Shown: positions 8,533 to 18,819 of the stretch, one piece after another
Layout: each line of letters starts with the position of its first letter
Position numbering within the stretch: the first letter of the stretch is position 1
Assembly: GCF_038024095.1 (NCBI RefSeq)
Contig: NZ_CP150668.1
Span: 806,001-870,000, forward strand
Reading direction: 5' to 3'
Source of the DNA: Polaribacter tangerinus
Lineage (GTDB): Bacteria; Bacteroidota; Bacteroidia; Flavobacteriales; Flavobacteriaceae
Length of the DNA: 64,000 nucleotides
Made by a program: the position numbers and the translations under genes
Notes under the pieces: generated by a model
Seen by the model: only the letters and a program-made list of their open reading frames with translations
Told to the model about the DNA's origin: nothing
The model's database searches: none

Positions 8533-9570
8533 ATGAAAAAAATTATTTTATCACTTATTTGCTCCTTTGTAATAGGAATAACCCTAAAAGCTCAAGAGGG
8601 CTTTGAAGCTATTCTATTAGCAGAAAAAAACGATACTGAAAAACTACTCCAAGCTTACTTCTCTCCTGGTATGGAAGGATTTATCAATGCTATGAATAAT
8701 GGCTGGTACCATACTGCAAAAGTTCATAAAGTGCTCGGTTTCGACCTATCAATTGGTGCTAGTGGAGCCTTAATTCCGAATGAAAAAGAACTGTTTAACA
8801 TTCCTGCATTAGGTTTAACTTCTGTATCATCTGCTAGTACAACAGCTTCTACGTTTGCTGGACCCAGCACCAATACTCAAATGACAGTTCAAAGAAATAT
8901 AAACGGACAATCCGCCACCACTAGTTTTGAATTCCCTGGTGGTATAACCGAAGACCTGCCTGCAAATGTAATTCCTGCACCAATGGTTCAACTAAACATA
9001 GGGCTGCCATGGAAACTAGAAGCCATGGTTAGAATGGTGCCTGAAATAAATCTAGGAGATGATGACGGCTCTGTAAAAATGCTCGGACTTGGGGTAAAAA
9101 AAGAAATTACCAATTGGTTTGGTCCTTTAGACAAAACACCTTTTCATATCTCTTTATTAGCTGCATACACCACTATGGATGTAAATTATGAAATAGGAGA
9201 CCTTAGCAGCAGTAACATAGAGGTTAGAAATGGTTTCAGTACGTTTAACCTCACCTCTTTTACGGCACAAGCAATTGCGTCTTTAAACCTACCAATTCTT
9301 AACTTATACGGTGGCGTTGGTTACAACAGCGGAAATGCATCTTATGAAATGAGTGGTACATTTACAGGTATTTACAATACCAATCAACCGGCACCAAACG
9401 ATAAAATAAGAGAAACTTTATACATTCCTGGAAATTTAGATTTTGAATCGAATGGAGTGATGGCAACTGTTGGAGCTAGAATAAGTTTAGGCTTTCTTAA
9501 AATATTCGGAAGCTACACTCTTCAAGAATATAATACTGCAAACTTAGGAATAGCAATTAGCATTCGATAA
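8533..9570 (+). CDS. DUF6588 family protein, probable outer-membrane beta-barrel
   Basis: 345 aa. A signal peptide (KKIILSLICSFVIGITLKAQ, residues 2-21) ends in the Bacteroidota-typical AQ. The rest has alternating polar/hydrophobic stretches and Gly/Asn turns of a beta-barrel, and the last residues (NLGIAISIR) look like a terminal strand. The family is common in flavobacteria and has no assigned function that I know. It stands alone between two terminators. The 36-bp palindrome over its promoter suggests regulated expression. Confidence 0.75.
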   Translation: MKKIILSLICSFVIGITLKAQEGFEAILLAEKNDTEKLLQAYFSPGMEGFINAMNNGWYHTAKVHKVLGFDLSIGASGALIPNEKELFNIPALGLTSVSSASTTASTFAGPSTNTQMTVQRNINGQSATTSFEFPGGITEDLPANVIPAPMVQLNIGLPWKLEAMVRMVPEINLGDDDGSVKMLGLGVKKEITNWFGPLDKTPFHISLLAAYTTMDVNYEIGDLSSSNIEVRNGFSTFNLTSFTAQAIASLNLPILNLYGGVGYNSGNASYEMSGTFTGIYNTNQPAPNDKIRETLYIPGNLDFESNGVMATVGARISLGFLKIFGSYTLQEYNTANLGIAISIR

Positions 9571-9593
9571 AAAGTTACAAATAAAACAAAAAA

Positions 9594-9622
9594 AGGCTTC
9601 TTGTGTAGAAGTCTTTTTTTTT
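9594..9622 (+). terminator. Terminator after the DUF6588 gene
   Basis: An 8-bp stem with one G-U pair (9594-9601 with 9607-9614), a short loop and a run of nine T. Confidence 0.8.
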
Positions 9623-9695
9623 GGTTAAAATTAACTAAAAAAGGAACTAAAAATTGTATTTTAGCAGCTTATTATTAAAATAAAATTAAAAACAT

Positions 9696-10622
9696 ATGAA
9701 AGTTACAGTTGTTGGTGCAGGAGCAGTAGGTGCAAGTTGTGCAGAGTATATTGCAATTAAAAATTTTGCATCTGAAGTAGTACTATTAGATATTAAAGAA
9801 GGATATGCAGAAGGTAAGGCAATGGATTTAATGCAAACAGCTTCTTTAAACAATTTTGACACAAAAATTACAGGAAGTACAAATGATTATACCAAAACAG
9901 CAAATTCTGACATTTGTGTAATTACTTCAGGAATCCCAAGAAAACCAGGTATGACCAGAGAAGAGTTAATTGGAATAAATGCAGGTATTGTAAAAACGGT
10001 ATCTTCTAACCTTATAGAACACTCTCCTAACACAATTATCATCGTAGTTTCTAACCCAATGGACACTATGACTTATCTTGTTCACAAAACTACAGGACTT
10101 CCAAAAAATAGAATTATTGGTATGGGAGGAGCACTAGACTCAGCTAGATTTAAATACAGATTAGCAGAAGCATTAAACGCTCCAATTTCTGATGTTGACG
10201 GAATGGTTATTGGTGGGCACTCAGACAAAGGGATGGTTCCTTTAACTAGATTAGCCACAAGAAACTCAGTACCAGTCTCTGAATTTATATCCGCAGAAAG
10301 ACTAGAACAAGTATTACAAGACACAAAAGTTGGTGGCGCAACCTTAACAGGTTTGCTGGGTACCTCTGCATGGTATGCACCAGGAGCAGCAGTTTCTGGA
10401 ATGGTTCAAGCGATTGCTTGCGACACAAAAAAAATATTTCCATGTTCTAGCCTTTTAGAAGGAGAATATGGCCTTAACGACTTATGTATTGGAGTTCCTG
10501 CTGTTTTAGGAAAAAATGGAATTGAAAGTATTGTAGAAATCAATTTAAATGATGCCGAAAAAGCTCATTTACAAGAATCTGCTGCTGGTGTTTCTAAAAC
10601 TAACGGGTTACTAGAGTTGTAA
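9696..10622 (+). CDS. mdh: Malate dehydrogenase (LDH-like type)
   Basis: NAD-dependent oxidation of malate to oxaloacetate in the TCA cycle, 308 aa. The Rossmann loop GAGAVG is at 7-12, NAD-binding Asp is in VLLDIKEG, the mobile-loop arginines are in RKPGMTREELIGINA, and the catalytic His lies in VIGGHSD near residue 174. The substrate-loop sequence and length match the MDH branch rather than lactate dehydrogenase. It is monocistronic, ending at a shared bidirectional terminator facing fhs. Confidence 0.96.
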   Translation: MKVTVVGAGAVGASCAEYIAIKNFASEVVLLDIKEGYAEGKAMDLMQTASLNNFDTKITGSTNDYTKTANSDICVITSGIPRKPGMTREELIGINAGIVKTVSSNLIEHSPNTIIIVVSNPMDTMTYLVHKTTGLPKNRIIGMGGALDSARFKYRLAEALNAPISDVDGMVIGGHSDKGMVPLTRLATRNSVPVSEFISAERLEQVLQDTKVGGATLTGLLGTSAWYAPGAAVSGMVQAIACDTKKIFPCSSLLEGEYGLNDLCIGVPAVLGKNGIESIVEINLNDAEKAHLQESAAGVSKTNGLLEL

Positions 10623-10652
10623 AAAAAATAACACTATACGATAGTAAAAAAA

Positions 10653-10672
10653 GCCAATATGTTCATATTGGC
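10653..10672. terminator. Bidirectional terminator between mdh and fhs
   Basis: A 9-bp perfect stem GCCAATATG/CATATTGGC with a two-base gap at the centre, A tract on the left and T tract on the right. It serves both convergent genes. Confidence 0.88.
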
Positions 10673-10694
10673 TTTTTTTAATGTAATATTATTT

Positions 10695-12371
10695 TTACGA
10701 CAATCCAGCTATGATACCCTCATCAGATATGCTCATATTTTCTGAAGCTGGTACAGAAGGCAAACCTGGCATTCGCATCATTTTACCTAAAATAGGAATT
10801 ACAAACTGAGCACCTGCAGCTATTTCAATCTCACGAACAGTAATCGAGAAGTTTTCTGGTCTTCCAATTAATTTATCATTGTCGGAAAAAGATTTTTGAG
10901 TCTTCGCCATACAAACTGCAAAATGATTAAAGCCTAACCTATCAATCCTTTTTAAATTTAGTAAAGCTTTGTTATCATATACTACTTTAGAGGCTCCGTA
11001 AATTTCTTTTGCTATAATTTCTATTTTATCTCTAATTGAAGCTTTCCAATTATAAAGTGGTTTAAAAACAGTGGCTCTATTTTCTACCACATCTACTACA
11101 GCCGCTGCTAATTCTTTGGTTCCTTCACCTCCTTTAGCCCAACCCTTTGAAACTACAGCTTTAACACCCAAACTAGCACACTTTTCAATTACATAATTTA
11201 CCTCTTCTTTCGAGTCAGAAATAAACGAATTGATAGCAACTACTGGTTCAATATTAAATTTTCTAATATTTTCTATGTGCTTTTCTAAATTCTTAAAACC
11301 TAGAGTTACTTTCGGTACATCTGGCGTATTATATACTTCTTTTTTAGCTCCACCATGATGACGTAGCGCCCTTATTGTAGCTACCAAGACAACACACTTA
11401 GGGTTTAGGTTAGCAAACTGAGATTTTATATTTAAAAATTTTTCTGCTCCTAAATCTGCACCGAAACCAGCTTCTGTAACCACATAATTAGATAATGAAA
11501 GTCCCATTTTAGTGGCAAGTATAGAGTTTGTTCCTTGTGCTATATTGGCAAACGGACCGCCGTGAATAATTGCAGGATTTTCTTCTAAAGTTTGAACTAA
11601 ATTTGGTTTAATAGCATCTTTTAACAAAATAGCCATTGCATTTTCAGCTTTTAAATCGCGTGCAAAAACAGGTGAGTTATCAAAAGTAAAACCAATAAAA
11701 ATATTTCCTAAACGTTCTTTTAAATTGGCTAAACTAGTAGCCATACATAAAATAGCCATGACTTCAGATGCGGGTGTGATATTAAAACCATCTTGCCTTG
11801 GTACACCATTAGAAGTACCCCCCAAACCAATTGTAATATCTCGTAAAGACCTATCATTCATATCTATAACTCTTTTCCACAAAACAGTTCGAGGATCGAT
11901 ATTTAAATTATTAGTTTTACTCTGAATATTATTATCTATCAGTGCAGATAATAAATTATTTGCCTTTTCTATGGCGTTAAAATCTCCCGTAAAATGTAAG
12001 TTAATGTCTTCCATTGGTACAACTTGAGAATATCCACCGCCTGCAGCACCTCCTTTAATTCCAAAAACTGGCCCAAGAGAAGGCTCTCTTAACACTACTG
12101 TTGCTTGTTTACTTATTTTATTTAAGCCTTCAGTTAACCCAATAGAAACAGTTGTTTTCCCTTCTCCGGCTGGTGTTGGTGTAAGTGCTGTAACTAATAT
12201 TAGATTATTATCAGCAATTTTAGCATCATCTATTAAATGAAGTGGTAGTTTCGCTTTATACTTGCCATACATTTCGATATCATCTTCATTAACACCTAAT
12301 TTTTTAGCAATATTTTTAATATGATTCATTTTTTTTGCTTGCGCAATAGAAATATCAGAAAACTGTGTCAT
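10695..12371 (-). CDS. fhs: Formate--tetrahydrofolate ligase
   Basis: ATP-dependent synthesis of 10-formyl-tetrahydrofolate, a one-carbon donor. I chose the ATG at 12371 (558 aa, the family length); an upstream in-frame start at 12425 adds 18 residues that do not look like protein and fall in the promoter region. The nucleotide-binding stretch TPTPAGEGKTT is at 64-74, followed by a family-typical REPSLGPVFGIKGGAAGGG segment and the C-terminal GKMMRMPGLP. It is monocistronic. Confidence 0.95.
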   Translation of the reverse strand: MTQFSDISIAQAKKMNHIKNIAKKLGVNEDDIEMYGKYKAKLPLHLIDDAKIADNNLILVTALTPTPAGEGKTTVSIGLTEGLNKISKQATVVLREPSLGPVFGIKGGAAGGGYSQVVPMEDINLHFTGDFNAIEKANNLLSALIDNNIQSKTNNLNIDPRTVLWKRVIDMNDRSLRDITIGLGGTSNGVPRQDGFNITPASEVMAILCMATSLANLKERLGNIFIGFTFDNSPVFARDLKAENAMAILLKDAIKPNLVQTLEENPAIIHGGPFANIAQGTNSILATKMGLSLSNYVVTEAGFGADLGAEKFLNIKSQFANLNPKCVVLVATIRALRHHGGAKKEVYNTPDVPKVTLGFKNLEKHIENIRKFNIEPVVAINSFISDSKEEVNYVIEKCASLGVKAVVSKGWAKGGEGTKELAAAVVDVVENRATVFKPLYNWKASIRDKIEIIAKEIYGASKVVYDNKALLNLKRIDRLGFNHFAVCMAKTQKSFSDNDKLIGRPENFSITVREIEIAAGAQFVIPILGKMMRMPGLPSVPASENMSISDEGIIAGLS

Positions 12372-12502
12372 TTTGTGAAAATTAATTATTCTAAAACTAT
12401 TAAACTTTATAATAAATATAGGCAAATAAAAAAGTATACCCGAAAATAATTAGTAAAGTATTTAAAAAAACACAAACTACATTCATAAATATTATAAAAC
12501 AA

Positions 12503-12533
12503 TTGCTTACTCTGCTTTGAAATACTATATTTG
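12503..12533 (+). promoter_or_regulatory. secDF promoter
   Basis: TTG (12503-12505), 20 bases, TATATTTG (12526-12533), an exact -7 match. It is followed about 43 bases later by the secDF ATG. Confidence 0.65.
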
Positions 12534-12576
12534 CACGTTTTAAAAAAAAGAAGTCGACAATAAACCAATAACAAAG

Positions 12577-15564
12577 ATGCAAAACAAAGGACTTATTAAA
12601 TTATTCGCAATCCTTTTTGGATTAGTGAGTTTATATCAATTATCGTTTACCTTTTTAGCCAATAAGGTGGAAGATGACGCAAAAGCTTATGCTGTTGAAA
12701 AAGGGACAGATAGTGATGCAAGGCAAAAAGCTACTTTAGAGCAAAATTACCTAGATAGCGTTGCTAATAAAAAAATAATAAACTTAGGTATAACTGAGCT
12801 CTCTTACAATGATGTAAAAGACAAAGAAATGAATCTTGGTTTAGACTTAAAAGGAGGTGTAAACGCAATTTTACAAGTATCTATTAAAGAAGTTCTAAAA
12901 AACTTATCAAACGATTCTAAAAATGAAGCTTTTAACAAAGCATTAGAGGCAGCAGATGAGGCACAAAAAAGCGACAATGCTAATTATTTAGACTTGTTTT
13001 TCGAAGAATTTGAGGCAATTGCAGGAAACACAAAATTAAGTGATCCAGCTATTTTTGGAACTAAAGCATTAAGCGAGAAAATTTCTTTTGATGAAGACAA
13101 TGTTACCGTAAAAGAAACACTACAAGATGAAATTAATAGCTCTATTGCTACAGCGTTTGAAGTATTAAGAAGTAGAATTGACAAATTTGGCGTTACTCAA
13201 CCAAACATTCAAAGAATTGGAACTTCGGGTAGAATTCAAATTGAATTACCAGGAGCAAAAGATATAGAACGTGTTACAAAATTAATAACAAGCAAAGCTG
13301 AGTTACAGTTTTGGGAAGTATACACCAATGCAGAAGTGCAAGGGTACTTATTTTCTGCAAATGATAAGGTAGCAGAGTTATTAAAAGATGACAGTGTTAC
13401 GGCACAAGTAAAGGACACTACTAAAAAAGATGATATTGATGATCTTTTAGGCGAGGCAACAGACTCTACAAAAGTTCAAAAAAATCTATTCACATACTTG
13501 TTTCCAAATGTAGCACAGTCTCAACAACAAGTAAGTTCTTTAGTAGGACAGGCAAGAGTAATCGATACGGCAAAAGTAAACAGTTTATTGGCAAATAAAG
13601 AAGTTCGCGCACTTTTACCAAACGAACTGAGATATGTTAAATTCTTATGGGATTACAAATCATTTAGCCCAGCCAACACTAATGAAAACGAAGAAACTCA
13701 AGAATTAATTGGCTTATACGCAATAAAGTCGAACAGAAACGATGTAGCCTCAATAGAAGGCGATGTTATTTTAGATGCAGCACAAGTTTTTGACCAATTA
13801 AATAAACCAGAGGTAAGCATGACAATGAATAGCTCTGGAACGAAACAATGGGCAAAAATGACTGCTGATAATGTAGGGCGTTTTGTTGCCGTTGTTTTAG
13901 ATGATTATGTGTACACAGCACCATCGGTAAACCAAGCTATTACTGGAGGTAGAACTTCTATTTCTGGAGGAAGTATGACTATTGCCGAAGCAGAAGATAT
14001 TGCTACCGTATTAAAAGCTGGTAAATTACCTGCTGCCGCAAGAATAATTCAAATTGAAGTTGTGGGACCATCTCTTGGTCAAGAAGCTATAGATGCGAGT
14101 TTTCTATCTTTCGGATTAGCAATTTTATTAGTGTTATTTTGGATGATATTATATTACGGAAAAGCAGGAGCTTATGCAGATATTGCCTTGGTAGTAAACA
14201 TCTTATTTATTTTCGGAATTTTAGCTTCTTTCAACGCAGTATTAACATTGCCAGGTATTGCTGGTATAATATTAACCATTGGTATGTCGGTAGACGCCAA
14301 CGTAATTATATTCGAAAGAATTAAAGAAGGCCTTGCAAAAAAGAAAGGTTTAAAACAATCTGTAGAAGAAGGTTTTTCTGTTAAAGGAGCTTTATCTGCA
14401 ATTATAGACGCGAATATTACTACTCTATTAACTGGTATTATTTTATATGTATTTGGAACAGGACCTATTAAAGGTTTTGCTTTAACTTTAATGATTGGTA
14501 TTGCCACCTCTTTATTTACAGCTGTATTTATTACAAGATTACTAATAGATGGTGCAGTAAATAGAGGATCTAAATTAACTTTTAATACTACGTTTACAAA
14601 AGGGTGGTTCCAAAGTATTAATGTACAATTCCTGAACAAACGAAAAATAGCTTATGCTATTTCTGGTGCAATTATTATTGGAGGTTTAATTTCTATCTTT
14701 TCTATAGGATTAAAGCAAGGTGTAGACTTTAAAGGAGGTCGTTCGTATGTGGTTCGTTTCGACCAAGCAATGAGCGCTACCGAAGTTGCTGAAAATCTTA
14801 AAGATGTATTTGGTACTGCTCCCGAAGTTAAAACTTATGGTGATGCAAATCAGCTTAAAATAACTACAGTATATAAAATTGAAGAAGAAGGACAAGAAGT
14901 AGACGAGGCTGTACAAAACACATTGTTTACAGGACTTAAAACTTACTTAGGAAACACGACTTATGAAGATTTTAAACCTGGCTTCGAAAAAGAAGGTTCG
15001 GGAGTAATGAGCTATATGAAAGTAGAGCCAACAATTGCAGATGACATTAAAACATCTGCACTTTACTCAGTATTTGGGTCTTTATTAGTAGTGTTCTTAT
15101 ACATCTTATTACGTTTTAGAAAAATATCATTCTCTATTGGTGCGGTAGTAGCAGTTTTTCATGATGTTTTAATAGTACTTGGTGTATTCTCTATAACTTA
15201 TAGCTTTATGCCTTTTGATATGGAAATCGGACAATCATTTATTGCGGCAATATTAACAGTTGTCGGTTACTCTCTTAACGATACGGTAGTAATTTTTGAT
15301 AGAATTAGAGAATTCTCTGGAGATTTTCCAAATAGAAAATACAGTGAGAATGTAGATACTGCATTAAGCTCTACTTTAGGAAGAACCATCAACACTTCTT
15401 TAACAACATTACTAGTAATGTTGGCAATATTTTTATTCGGTGGAGATTCTATTAAAGGATTTATGTTTGCCCTAATTGTTGGTGTAGCAGTTGGTACCTA
15501 TTCATCTTTATTTGTAGCAACACCTATTATGTATGACACTACAAAAAAAGAAGAAAAAGAGTAA
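12577..15564 (+). CDS. secDF: Protein translocase subunit SecDF (fused)
   Basis: Proton-driven accessory subunit of the Sec translocon, 995 aa. The SecD half has an N-terminal membrane segment, the LGLDLKGG motif near residue 87, a long periplasmic P1 region and the first six-helix RND-like block. The SecF half starts around residue 685, with GVDFKGG near 713, and carries the second helix block. Fusion of SecD and SecF is standard in Bacteroidota. It is monocistronic. Confidence 0.96.
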   Translation: MQNKGLIKLFAILFGLVSLYQLSFTFLANKVEDDAKAYAVEKGTDSDARQKATLEQNYLDSVANKKIINLGITELSYNDVKDKEMNLGLDLKGGVNAILQVSIKEVLKNLSNDSKNEAFNKALEAADEAQKSDNANYLDLFFEEFEAIAGNTKLSDPAIFGTKALSEKISFDEDNVTVKETLQDEINSSIATAFEVLRSRIDKFGVTQPNIQRIGTSGRIQIELPGAKDIERVTKLITSKAELQFWEVYTNAEVQGYLFSANDKVAELLKDDSVTAQVKDTTKKDDIDDLLGEATDSTKVQKNLFTYLFPNVAQSQQQVSSLVGQARVIDTAKVNSLLANKEVRALLPNELRYVKFLWDYKSFSPANTNENEETQELIGLYAIKSNRNDVASIEGDVILDAAQVFDQLNKPEVSMTMNSSGTKQWAKMTADNVGRFVAVVLDDYVYTAPSVNQAITGGRTSISGGSMTIAEAEDIATVLKAGKLPAAARIIQIEVVGPSLGQEAIDASFLSFGLAILLVLFWMILYYGKAGAYADIALVVNILFIFGILASFNAVLTLPGIAGIILTIGMSVDANVIIFERIKEGLAKKKGLKQSVEEGFSVKGALSAIIDANITTLLTGIILYVFGTGPIKGFALTLMIGIATSLFTAVFITRLLIDGAVNRGSKLTFNTTFTKGWFQSINVQFLNKRKIAYAISGAIIIGGLISIFSIGLKQGVDFKGGRSYVVRFDQAMSATEVAENLKDVFGTAPEVKTYGDANQLKITTVYKIEEEGQEVDEAVQNTLFTGLKTYLGNTTYEDFKPGFEKEGSGVMSYMKVEPTIADDIKTSALYSVFGSLLVVFLYILLRFRKISFSIGAVVAVFHDVLIVLGVFSITYSFMPFDMEIGQSFIAAILTVVGYSLNDTVVIFDRIREFSGDFPNRKYSENVDTALSSTLGRTINTSLTTLLVMLAIFLFGGDSIKGFMFALIVGVAVGTYSSLFVATPIMYDTTKKEEKE

Positions 15565-15589
15565 TAACTCATTCTTATAAATAAAAAAG

Positions 15590-15635
15590 CCGTTTTCTTT
15601 TGTGCTACTGAAAAGTATTGAGCATTAGAAAACGG
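15590..15635 (+). terminator. Terminator after secDF
   Basis: The arms CCGTTTTCT (15590-15598) and AGAAAACGG (15627-15635) are separated by a 28-base loop and followed by T6. The long loop is unusual, but the arms are exact. Confidence 0.65.
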
Positions 15636-15659
15636 TTTTTTCATTACAAAGATACCCAC

Positions 15660-15667
15660 TATATTTG
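15660..15667 (+). promoter_or_regulatory. -7 element of hpt-adk
   Basis: TATATTTG ends seven bases before the ATG at 15674, so the transcript probably starts at or next to the start codon. The -33 region has only a T run. Confidence 0.5.
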
Positions 15668-15673
15668 TACATT

Positions 15674-16792
15674 ATGAAGTTACTTAAACTACACGACCTA
15701 TATTTTAAACCCTACATCAGCAAAGAAGAGATTGCAGATATTGTAAGGTTTATGGTAAAACAAGTAAAAGCAGATTTACCAAAAGGGGAAGTACCTATTT
15801 TTGTGGGTATTTTAAACGGGTGCTTTTTATTTGCTGCAGACTTTATAAGAGAGTTTAATGGAAATTGTGAAATTTCGTTCGTAAAGCTAGCATCCTATCA
15901 AGGAACAACATCAACAGAAAAAGTTAGAGAATTAGTAGGTATTAATGAAGACTTAACAGGAAGAACTGTAATTATTTTAGAAGATATTATTGATACCGGA
16001 AACACATTACAAGAAATTTATAATATCTTTAGAGATAAAAAAGTTAAACAACTAAAAGTTGCCTCGTTATTTTTTAAGCCAGATGTATTTAGAAAAGAAC
16101 TTCCTATAGATTATATTGGAAAAAGTATTGAAGATAAATTTATAGTTGGTTATGGATTAGATTACAATAATTTAGGAAGAAACTACGCAGCTATTTACCA
16201 ATTAACAACACCACCAAAAATGAAAAACATTGTACTATTCGGACCTCCTGGTGCAGGAAAGGGAACACAAGCAGAATTTTTTAAAAAAATGTATAATTTA
16301 GTTCATATCTCTACAGGAGATGTGTTTCGATTTAATATAAAAAATGAAACTGAATTAGGTCTTTTAGCAAAAGAATATATGGATAAAGGAGATTTAGTTC
16401 CGGATGAAGTTACCATAAATATGCTAAAAGAAGAAGTAACTAAAAACAACAATGCTAAAGGTTTTATTTTTGATGGTTTTCCAAGAACAGAATCTCAAGC
16501 AAAAGCACTTGATGCTTTTTTAAGCGATAAAGGAGAGCAAATTAATGCAATGATAGCACTAGAAGTTCCTGAAGATATTTTAGTAAAACGTTTGCTAGAG
16601 AGAGGAAAAACAAGTGGTAGAACAGACGATACTGATGAGGCTAAAATTAGAAATCGTTTTAACGAATACAATACAAAAACTGCCATTTTAAAAGATTATT
16701 TTAATGCTCAGAACAAATATTTTGGTATAAATGGCGTTGGCTCTATTGAGGAAATTACACAACGAATTGCTAAGGTATTTGATACGCTATAA
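15674..16792 (+). CDS. hpt-adk: Fused hypoxanthine phosphoribosyltransferase / adenylate kinase
   Basis: One 372-aa frame with two purine-salvage enzymes. Residues 1 to about 178 form a PRTase: metal/PRPP motif VIILEDIIDTGNTL, hood and base-binding region ending VGYGLDYNNLGRNY. From residue 183 (MKNIVLFGPPGAGKGTQ) it is a complete short-type adenylate kinase of 190 residues with P-loop, DGFPRT and the short lid. The Met at the junction (ATG 16220) could also start a free Adk. I start at 15674 rather than the in-frame TTG at 15665, because that TTG is part of the -7 element. The fusion joins IMP/GMP formation with AMP phosphorylation. Confidence 0.94.
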   Translation: MKLLKLHDLYFKPYISKEEIADIVRFMVKQVKADLPKGEVPIFVGILNGCFLFAADFIREFNGNCEISFVKLASYQGTTSTEKVRELVGINEDLTGRTVIILEDIIDTGNTLQEIYNIFRDKKVKQLKVASLFFKPDVFRKELPIDYIGKSIEDKFIVGYGLDYNNLGRNYAAIYQLTTPPKMKNIVLFGPPGAGKGTQAEFFKKMYNLVHISTGDVFRFNIKNETELGLLAKEYMDKGDLVPDEVTINMLKEEVTKNNNAKGFIFDGFPRTESQAKALDAFLSDKGEQINAMIALEVPEDILVKRLLERGKTSGRTDDTDEAKIRNRFNEYNTKTAILKDYFNAQNKYFGINGVGSIEEITQRIAKVFDTL

Positions 16793-16886
16793 TTTATTTT
16801 TTAAATAGCCTGAGTTTTAAATAAAAAAACTATTTAAAAATAATAGTACCAATTTTAGTTTAAACAGCACATAAATCAAAACCATT

Positions 16887-17876
16887 ATGACAGAAGGAAA
16901 CTTCGTTGATTATATAAAAATATATGCTTCCTCTGGCAAAGGAGGTCAGGGATCTATGCATTTACATAGAGAAAAATTTATTACCAAAGGAGGTCCTGAT
17001 GGTGGTGATGGTGGTCGAGGCGGACATATTATTTTACGTGGAGATAAAAATATGTGGACGCTGTTTCACCTAAAATTTAAAAGACATTTTAGAGCAGACT
17101 CTGGTGGCGCCGGTAGTGCCAGTAGAAGTACTGGAGCAGATGGAAAAGATGTGTATATTGATGTACCACTAGGCACAATAATTAGAGATGCAGACACCGA
17201 CGAAATTATTTTAGAAATAACTGAAGATAAGAAAGAAGTAGTACTACTACGTGGTGGAAAAGGCGGACTAGGAAACTGGCATTTTAAATCGTCTACAAAT
17301 CAAACACCAAGGTATTCTCAACCTGGTATGGATGGTGCTGAAGGATGGTTTCGAATGGAACTTAAACTTTTGGCAGATGTTGGTTTAGTAGGTTTCCCTA
17401 ATGCAGGAAAATCTACATTGTTATCTGTATTAACCGCTGCAAAACCTAAAATTGCAGATTATGCATTTACAACTTTAAAACCGAATTTGGGTATTGTAGA
17501 ACATCGAAATCATCAAACATTTGTAATTGCAGATATTCCTGGTATTATTGAAGGTGCTGCCGAAGGAAAAGGACTTGGACATCGGTTTTTAAGACACATT
17601 GAAAGAAATTCTGCCTTGCTATTTTTAATTCCTGCAGATAGTGATGACATTCAAAAAGAATATAATGTTTTATTAAATGAGTTAAAAAAACACAATCCAG
17701 AGTTGTTAGACAAAGAAAGGTTGTTGGCAATTTCTAAAACAGATATGTTAGACGATGAACTAATAGCAGAAATTAAAGAAGATTTACCAAAAGGTATCGA
17801 AACTATATTTATTTCTTCTGTTGCAGAAATAGGTTTACAAACCTTAAAAGATAAACTCTGGAAAATGTTAAATTAA
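16887..17876 (+). CDS. obg: GTPase Obg/CgtA
   Basis: Ribosome-associated GTPase for large-subunit assembly, 329 aa. The glycine-rich Obg fold occupies residues 1 to about 157 ([20 protein letters not shown]), followed by the G domain with G1 [10 protein letters not shown] from about 168, G3 ADIPGI from about 215 and G4 SKTD near 283. The C-terminal OCT domain of some Obg proteins is absent, as is usual in this phylum. It probably follows hpt-adk in one transcription unit; the 94-base gap holds no obvious terminator. Confidence 0.95.
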   Translation: MTEGNFVDYIKIYASSGKGGQGSMHLHREKFITKGGPDGGDGGRGGHIILRGDKNMWTLFHLKFKRHFRADSGGAGSASRSTGADGKDVYIDVPLGTIIRDADTDEIILEITEDKKEVVLLRGGKGGLGNWHFKSSTNQTPRYSQPGMDGAEGWFRMELKLLADVGLVGFPNAGKSTLLSVLTAAKPKIADYAFTTLKPNLGIVEHRNHQTFVIADIPGIIEGAAEGKGLGHRFLRHIERNSALLFLIPADSDDIQKEYNVLLNELKKHNPELLDKERLLAISKTDMLDDELIAEIKEDLPKGIETIFISSVAEIGLQTLKDKLWKMLN

Positions 17877-17966
17877 CTTGTTTATACAATAGCACTATTT
17901 CATAATGCTAATGCCAGCTAATTCTATTAATTTAAATACTGTAATGATTTTGCCAGATTAACTATA

Positions 17967-18446
17967 CTATTCTTGCAAATGAATTTTAATAGGTAAAGTA
18001 TATTTTGTTGTAACTGGTATTCCTCTTTTTACTGCCGGAAAAATTGGTGATAGTTTATGCAATGTTACTGTTAAAATACTGTCTAATTCTGGCAACTGTT
18101 CTTTTATTTTTAAAGAAGAATCTATATTATCTATGGCAACATTTCCTTTAGAATTTATTAAAACACCAATAAGAACAGTTTCTGAAATACTATCTTTTAC
18201 AGAAAAATGATGCGTTTGTAGTGCAGCACCTAATTTATTGTGAAGCGTATTTCGAAAACAGTTTTCTAGTGCTTTTTTTTCAATTATAGAATCGCAAATC
18301 TTAAAAGAAGGAGAAGAGTCCACTGAAAAGAAATCTACTAAAGTATCTACTTCTTGAAGGTTTTTATTTTTACCAGAAAAAGTAAAATAATCGCACGAAG
18401 TGCAAATAATTAAAACCATTAAAAAAGAAAAAATACGCTGTAACAT
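17967..18446 (-). CDS. Lipoprotein with a TonB-C-like domain
   Basis: 159 aa. A lipoprotein-type signal (RIFSFLMVLIICTSC, Cys18) leads to a C-terminal half resembling the TonB C-terminal fold (VLINSKGNVAIDNI... ending TTKYTLPIKIHL). The same fold occurs in the M56-linked protein 400 bases away, so the two may be related by duplication. It probably acts in the periplasm or at the inner face of the envelope. No function can be assigned. It is convergent with obg. Confidence 0.6.
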   Translation of the reverse strand: MLQRIFSFLMVLIICTSCDYFTFSGKNKNLQEVDTLVDFFSVDSSPSFKICDSIIEKKALENCFRNTLHNKLGAALQTHHFSVKDSISETVLIGVLINSKGNVAIDNIDSSLKIKEQLPELDSILTVTLHKLSPIFPAVKRGIPVTTKYTLPIKIHLQE

Positions 18447-18746
18447 ATTCTAAATTATTGCGTGAAATTACTAATTTTTTTCCGAACTACCCTACTCTTA
18501 CTAACTACCATTTATTAAAGTGTCAGATTTGTTTTTATCTATGCTAGTTTTTACAAATTTTATTATAAAATTAACCGTTTATAAAAATTTCTCTGAATAT
18601 AATTGGTTATAAATAAAGGCTATTTTTTTTACAACTTTAAATATATATGTAAAACTTTTGTTGATTGTTAAAACGCACTAAAGTTATTTGATTTATTTTT
18701 TGATAATAAATACTATTTTCCTTTATTAAAAAAGTATAAATAGTAA
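18447..18746. other. AT-rich gap between the lipoprotein gene and the M56 terminator
   Basis: About 300 bases, presumably holding the lipoprotein promoter on the minus strand. I found no exact TAnnTTTG at a sensible position and no structured element. Confidence 0.4.
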
Positions 18747-18774
18747 AAAAGTCGAAGTTTACACCTCGACTTTT
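18747..18774 (-). terminator. Terminator of the BlaI/M56 operon
   Basis: A 9-bp stem AAAAGTCGA/TCGACTTTT with a 10-base loop and a T tract on the minus strand, about 50 bases beyond the M56/TonB stop. Confidence 0.8.
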
Positions 18775-18819
18775 ATCACTACAAATAATACTACAATATT
18801 ATTTTCTTTTTCATTTTTC

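Noticed and set aside
12372..12425. 18-codon upstream extension of fhs
   Set aside because: The family length and N-terminus fit the ATG at 12371; the extension is AT-rich promoter sequence.
15665..15673. TTG start three codons upstream of hpt-adk
   Set aside because: The TTG is the end of the TATATTTG promoter element; ATG 15674 gives the normal Hpt N-terminus.
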